Shown here one piece after another: positions 6,513 through 9,502 of a stretch of DNA of 9,502 nucleotides. The notes beneath the pieces are model-generated. The model ran no database searches and was not told the origin of the DNA. It saw only the letters and a list, made by a program, of their open reading frames with translations. A program made the translations under genes and the position numbers. Location: contig JAFCZU010000132.1 of NCBI GenBank assembly GCA_019314185.1, positions 1 to 9,502 of the forward strand, read 5' to 3'. Every line of letters begins with the position of its first letter. The first letter of the stretch is position 1. This DNA is from Deltaproteobacteria bacterium. Lineage in GTDB: Bacteria > Desulfobacterota > Desulfobacteria > Desulfobacterales > ETH-SRB1.

Positions 6513-7907
6513 ATGAGAATTGTGATTCTTGGTGGTGGACCCTGCGGTCTGGGGGCCGCATGGCGTTTGGCGGAATTAGGCCATGAGGATTGGCTCCTTT
6601 TCGAAAAGGGTGATCAATGGGGTGGGCTTGCCGGCTCATTTCAGGATGAGGAAGGATTCTGGTGGGATCTCGGAGGACACGTGCTTTTCAGCCACTATCG
6701 CTATTTTGATCAGGTTATGGATACCCTTCTTGGAAAAGAAGACGGCTGGGTTTTTCACGAACGTGAAGCATGGATCCGGATGCAAGATCGTTTCATTCCC
6801 TATCCCTTACAGAACAATATCCATCGCCTTCCAAAGGAAGTTTTTTGGGAATGTCTCAAGGGCATCGTTGATATCAACAAAAACAGCTTCGAAAGAGATC
6901 CGATTCATTTTGGGGAATGGATAGATGCCACTTTCGGCAAAGGCTTGGCAAAATGGTTCTTGCGACCTTACAATCACAAAGTATGGGGTTATCCTCCAGA
7001 ACAAATGGACTGGTCGTGGGTTGGGGACAGGGTGGCCCCGGTGGATCTCAAGAATATATTGAAAAACGCGGTTTTCAATAAAGATAATATTTCCTGGGGG
7101 CCTAATTCTCTGTTTCGTTTTCCTTTAAATGGAGCAACGGGTGCTATCTGGAAAACCTTGGCGGAAAAGCTTCCTCAGAAGAAAATACATCTAAACCAAG
7201 AGGTTGCAAGGGTGTCTGTTTATGACCGGAAAATCTTGTTCGCTGATGGAACAACTGAAGAATACGATGTTCTGCTTAGCGCTATTCCATTGACAAGCCT
7301 TGTCCGGATGGCCGATTTACGGTTTCCTTTTGACTCCCCTCCGTCACTCAAGCATTCTTCGACACATATAATTGGTCTTGCGCTTAAAGGAAATCCCCCT
7401 GATAACCTTTCCACAAAATGCTGGATTTATTTTCCTGAGGACAACTGTCCGTTCTATAGAATTACGGTTTTCAGTAACTATTCCCCCAATAATGTCCCCG
7501 ATATAAACAAGCAGTGGTCTCTGATGTGTGAAGTGAGTGAAAGTTCCGTCAAGAAAGTGGACAGGAAGCGAGTGATTGAAGACGTCATAGATGGCGCTTT
7601 AAATACCGGCCTTCTGTCGAATCGTCATGAGATCAATCATACCTGGTACGGTTTTGTTGAGAAAGGCTATCCAACACCATCCTTGGATCGAAATCGCCTA
7701 ATCTTTCCCGTTCTTAAGCATTTGGAAGAGCTGGGTATTTATTCCAGAGGCCGATTCGGGGCATGGCGGTACGAGGTGGGAAATATGGATCATTCTTTCA
7801 TGCAAGGCGTGGAGTTTGTCAATCGCATATTGGTTTCCGGAGAGGAATTGACCCTATGGTATCCCGAAATTGTCAACAGCGAACATCCTTCAGGAAAGAA
7901 GCGGTGA
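6513..7907 (+). CDS. glf: UDP-galactopyranose mutase, eukaryotic-type
   Basis: It converts UDP-galactopyranose to UDP-galactofuranose in the cytoplasm using reduced FAD, supplying galactofuranose for surface glycans. The 464 residues start with an FAD-binding GGGPCGLG (7-14) and a ribose-binding Glu (31). GGHVLFSH (54-61), PYPLQNN (97-102), RPYNHKVWG (151-159), GDRVAP (171-176), WGPNSLFRFP (195-204), CWIYFPEDNCPFYR (303-316), GYPTP (385-389) and GRFGAWRYEVGN (413-424) follow. From memory, these correspond in order to Aspergillus fumigatus UGM His63, Gln107, Arg182, Asn207, Tyr317, Arg327, Tyr419, Arg447, Tyr453 and Asn457, and every one is kept. The match runs to the C-terminus (ELTLWYPEIVN). 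Classical bacterial Glf is shorter and far more divergent, so this belongs to the eukaryotic-like branch. The ATG has AAAGGA 9 nt upstream. The next gene starts 18 nt after it. Confidence 0.92.
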   Translation: MRIVILGGGPCGLGAAWRLAELGHEDWLLFEKGDQWGGLAGSFQDEEGFWWDLGGHVLFSHYRYFDQVMDTLLGKEDGWVFHEREAWIRMQDRFIPYPLQNNIHRLPKEVFWECLKGIVDINKNSFERDPIHFGEWIDATFGKGLAKWFLRPYNHKVWGYPPEQMDWSWVGDRVAPVDLKNILKNAVFNKDNISWGPNSLFRFPLNGATGAIWKTLAEKLPQKKIHLNQEVARVSVYDRKILFADGTTEEYDVLLSAIPLTSLVRMADLRFPFDSPPSLKHSSTHIIGLALKGNPPDNLSTKCWIYFPEDNCPFYRITVFSNYSPNNVPDINKQWSLMCEVSESSVKKVDRKRVIEDVIDGALNTGLLSNRHEINHTWYGFVEKGYPTPSLDRNRLIFPVLKHLEELGIYSRGRFGAWRYEVGNMDHSFMQGVEFVNRILVSGEELTLWYPEIVNSEHPSGKKR

Positions 7908-7925
7908 TTGAGTGACTATTAACTA

Positions 7926-8810
7926 ATGAATACTGAATGCCAGCCGAAACTGAGTATTGTCTTTCTGAATTACAATCGTCTTGCTGAAACACAGCGAGAT
8001 ATCGAAGTCATTGCCGTTGATAATGGTTCTGCCGATGGAACTAAAGCATACCTCCGATCCAATGCTTATTGGCTGACTGTGGTAGAAATGAACCACAATA
8101 TGGGGATTGCAGGATTAAACGAGGGATTTAAGCATGCTATTGGTGATTATGTGCTAGTTTTGGACGATGATTCACATCCCCATGATGAAGCCACTCTGGA
8201 TATACTTATTACGTGTTTTGATACCCGGCCAGAGGTGGGAGTGGTAGCTTGTCGTATTGAATCTCCCGGCGGACAGCCCGTGCGTACCTGGCACCTGCCC
8301 AGAACGGATCGTCCGGGGATTAGTATGGCATTTGTCGGCTGTGGGTTTGCGATTCGTCGGAAGTTGTTTGAGAGGGTAGGCTGGTATCCCGAGCGTTTCT
8401 TTCTGTATCAAAATGAGATCGAAGTAGCCATTTGTGTCATTCGAGAGGGCTATCAGATTTATTACGAACCACGTTGCCGGGTAGTACATCGGGAGTCAAT
8501 CAGCGGCCGCGCGAGTTGGCGTCAGGTTTTTTTCCCTACCCGAAATACTATATGGATCATTCGGAGATATTTTCCCTTTCCGGGAGCGGCGTATTTGATC
8601 TTCTCACGCCTCTGTATGGGTTTTATCCGAGCCGTACAATTTGGTGAATTTAAGTGGTATTATAAGGCAGTCAAGGACGCCTTCGGCGAGCCGATCGAAG
8701 CAGAGGTGTTACCTCAATCACTATACAAGGGATTGAGCACATTTTGGAAACAAAACAGTTTGTGGCACCAATTGACAGAACGCTTATCACTGCAACGTCC
8801 GAAGTCCTGA
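7926..8810 (+). CDS. Family 2 glycosyltransferase with shortened nucleotide-binding start
   Basis: This is a GT-A family 2 transferase for glycan assembly, with donor and acceptor unknown. It shows LSIVFLNYNR (9-18), VIAVDNGSADGT (28-39), the metal motif LDDD (79-82), FVGCGFAIRRKLFERVGW (136-153), the YQNEIEVA acceptor/base region (161-168) and VVHR (186-189), followed by a C-terminal amphipathic/hydrophobic part (about 200-235). From NYN to DNGS there are only about 15 residues, against about 28 in the neighbouring transferase, so the first helix appears to have lost roughly 13 residues without breaking the frame. The protein may be inactive. The start has no clear ribosome-binding site but lies 18 nt after the mutase stop, which suggests coupled translation. 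Its stop overlaps the start of a broken third transferase. Confidence 0.82.
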   Translation: MNTECQPKLSIVFLNYNRLAETQRDIEVIAVDNGSADGTKAYLRSNAYWLTVVEMNHNMGIAGLNEGFKHAIGDYVLVLDDDSHPHDEATLDILITCFDTRPEVGVVACRIESPGGQPVRTWHLPRTDRPGISMAFVGCGFAIRRKLFERVGWYPERFFLYQNEIEVAICVIREGYQIYYEPRCRVVHRESISGRASWRQVFFPTRNTIWIIRRYFPFPGAAYLIFSRLCMGFIRAVQFGEFKWYYKAVKDAFGEPIEAEVLPQSLYKGLSTFWKQNSLWHQLTERLSLQRPKS

Positions 8811-9005
8811 TGATCATTGTGACCTGAAACAAAGAACAGGATGTGTTAAACTTGTTGCAATCAATTCTTGAAATTGAACAAAATTGGACATTTTGCAAAG
8901 ATCTCTTGGCGTGCTGGAAACCATGGCTCGTCGGTTGACGTGATGGTAATCGATAACGCAAGTCAGAACTGCTCGTCGGATTGGGTGTCTGTTGCTTATG
9001 TTTGA
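8810..9005 (+). pseudogene. Broken family 2 glycosyltransferase (N-terminal fragment)
   Basis: The ATG at 8810-8812 overlaps the preceding stop (TGATG), the usual arrangement of coupled genes. The codons read MIIVT-stop-NKEQDVLNLLQSILEIEQ, which parallels AIILTWNKKDYVTRLLKQLKDID of the transferase at 4828. A Trp codon TGG has evidently become TGA at 8825-8827. Further on, in another frame (8934-9005), VDVMVIDNASQNCS matches the VVDNHSTDGT motif and then ends at TGA, so a frameshift lies between. The catalytic DxD part and the rest of the gene are absent. This is a decayed third transferase of the cluster. Confidence 0.7.
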
Positions 9006-9012
9006 AATTGGG

Positions 9013-9137
9013 GGCTACCAACTTAATGCGGAACACTTTCCGCCATTTTGGCTCTATGGCAATTCTACAATCAAGCAAAATCTGAGGGGTTGCTAACTGA
9101 TTGAATTTACAGGCTGTCCAGCCTTACGTTGGTAGCC
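9013..9137. repeat. Perfect 10-bp inverted repeats flanking 105 bp
   Basis: GGCTACCAAC (9013-9022) and GTTGGTAGCC (9128-9137) are exact inverted copies. AAATTGG occurs on both sides (9005-9011 and 9147-9153) but at unequal distances, so target duplication is doubtful. The interior has no ORF I recognise. It may be a miniature element or chance. Confidence 0.35.
9025..9047. terminator. Hairpin, possible weak terminator of the glycan cluster
   Basis: GCGGAA-CACT-TTCCGC (9028-9043) forms a perfect 6-bp stem, extended by AAT/ATT with one bulged C. Only a short T4 follows, so terminator activity is uncertain. Confidence 0.3.
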
Positions 9138-9281
9138 ATAAATGCTAAATTGGATGCGCTGAAGGGTGTAAAGAAAGCAAATTCAAAAAAACAGGACAGT
9201 TGAAGTTGATTATATCTGGAGACTGTTGGAAAGAGAATTGTTTTTTGCCAGATTAACCAGACGATTAAAATAAAGGTAATA
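9138..9281. other. Intergenic stretch with no recognisable gene
   Basis: It is AT-rich. One frame reads a Lys-rich run (LDALKGVKKANSKKQDS) ending at a TGA, with no start, ribosome-binding site or family I recognise. Confidence 0.4.
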
Positions 9282-9383
9282 GTTCAAGGTTCAAGGTTAG
9301 AGAGCCCTGCCCGCCGACGGCAGGCGGGGATGAAAATTGAACGTTTTGAAGAGATCAAAGGCAACCAACCGTGAACCGTGAAC
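9282..9383. repeat. 102-bp element with 17-bp imperfect inverted ends
   Basis: GTTCAAGGTTCAAGGTT (9282-9298) and AACCGTGAACCGTGAAC (9367-9383) are inverted copies at 15 of 17 positions, each made of an 8-bp tandem repeat. Inside, 9306-9328 can fold two alternative GC-rich hairpins (CCTGCC/GGCAGG or CCCGCC/GGCGGG). The layout suggests a deleted mobile or intervening-sequence cassette. Confidence 0.6.
9330..9374 (+). pseudogene. Start of a four-helix-bundle (23S rRNA intervening-sequence/S23-type) protein, truncated
   Basis: The ATG at 9330 opens MKIERFEEIKGNQP and a stop. MKIERFEEIK resembles the usual N-terminus of the small four-helix-bundle proteins related to 23S rRNA intervening-sequence proteins (typically M-x-x-ERFEDI-x-AW). 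The reading then runs straight into the right inverted repeat of the surrounding element, so about 100 residues are missing. The match is short. Confidence 0.4.
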
Positions 9384-9394
9384 ATAACGAATAA

Positions 9395-9433
9395 GGATAG
9401 ATTGTGTGAGCGTAGCGAACCACGATCTTATCC
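9395..9433. repeat. Imperfect hairpin around a TGAGCGTAGCGAAC loop
   Basis: GGATAGATTGTG (9395-9406) pairs with CACGATCTTATCC (9421-9433) with one bulge and one G-U, leaving a 14-nt loop. It resembles dispersed intergenic palindromes. No gene is visible from here to the window end. Confidence 0.45.
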
Positions 9434-9502
9434 GGTTGTTGGACAAGCCCGGTGTGTCTGCATATTCTGTATATAAGGAAATATCTTTTTTTGAACTGGG
9501 GG

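Noticed and set aside
2125..8827. TGA read as an amino acid (recoded stop), suggested by in-frame TGAs before the orphan domain and in the broken transferase
   Set aside because: Other genes use TGA as an ordinary stop at sensible ends, TGG is used freely for Trp, and the broken transferase also needs a frameshift. Decay is simpler.

Overview
The window reads as a piece of an accessory, surface-associated region of a free-living, probably Gram-negative, moderate-GC bacterium. A polysaccharide-type gene set, kelch and delta-60 type modules, a TPR fragment resembling the tail of an O-antigen ligase, and scattered palindromic elements would fit a Desulfobacterota-like or uncultured-phylum genome. 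That placement is inference. All recognisable genes lie on the + strand.

Left half (1-4704), secreted modular proteins. A 5'-truncated gene (3-1271), an orphan fragment (2137-2454) and a complete kelch gene (2644-4704) share a strongly conserved domain of about 110 residues that I cannot assign to a named family. There are five copies. In the two larger genes the domain occurs as the same tandem pair, with different modules before and after it. Between them sits a short TPR ORF (1543-2127) that looks like the C-terminal remnant of a larger membrane protein. The orphan copy follows it in the same frame after one TGA.

Right half (4828-8810), glycan genes. A family 2 glycosyltransferase with a NLGGAGGFN motif (4828-6297) is followed by a UDP-galactopyranose mutase (6513-7907) and a second family 2 glycosyltransferase (7926-8810). 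The mutase is of the eukaryotic (Aspergillus/trypanosomatid) sequence type. Together they suggest UDP-galactofuranose supply plus transfer to a surface glycan. The second transferase appears to lack about 13 residues of its nucleotide-binding region. A third transferase begins at its stop codon but is broken by a nonsense codon and a frameshift.

Decay and repeats. The junctions hold relics: a delta-60 repeat core (4707-4760), a possible domain tail (4786-4813), a long palindrome (6370-6468), a 10-bp inverted-repeat pair (9013-9137), and a 102-bp element with 17-bp imperfect inverted ends around what looks like the first residues of a four-helix-bundle (23S rRNA intervening-sequence) protein (9282-9383). 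A final hairpin lies at 9395-9433. The picture is of modular secreted proteins that exchange parts, next to a partly eroded galactofuranose glycan locus.
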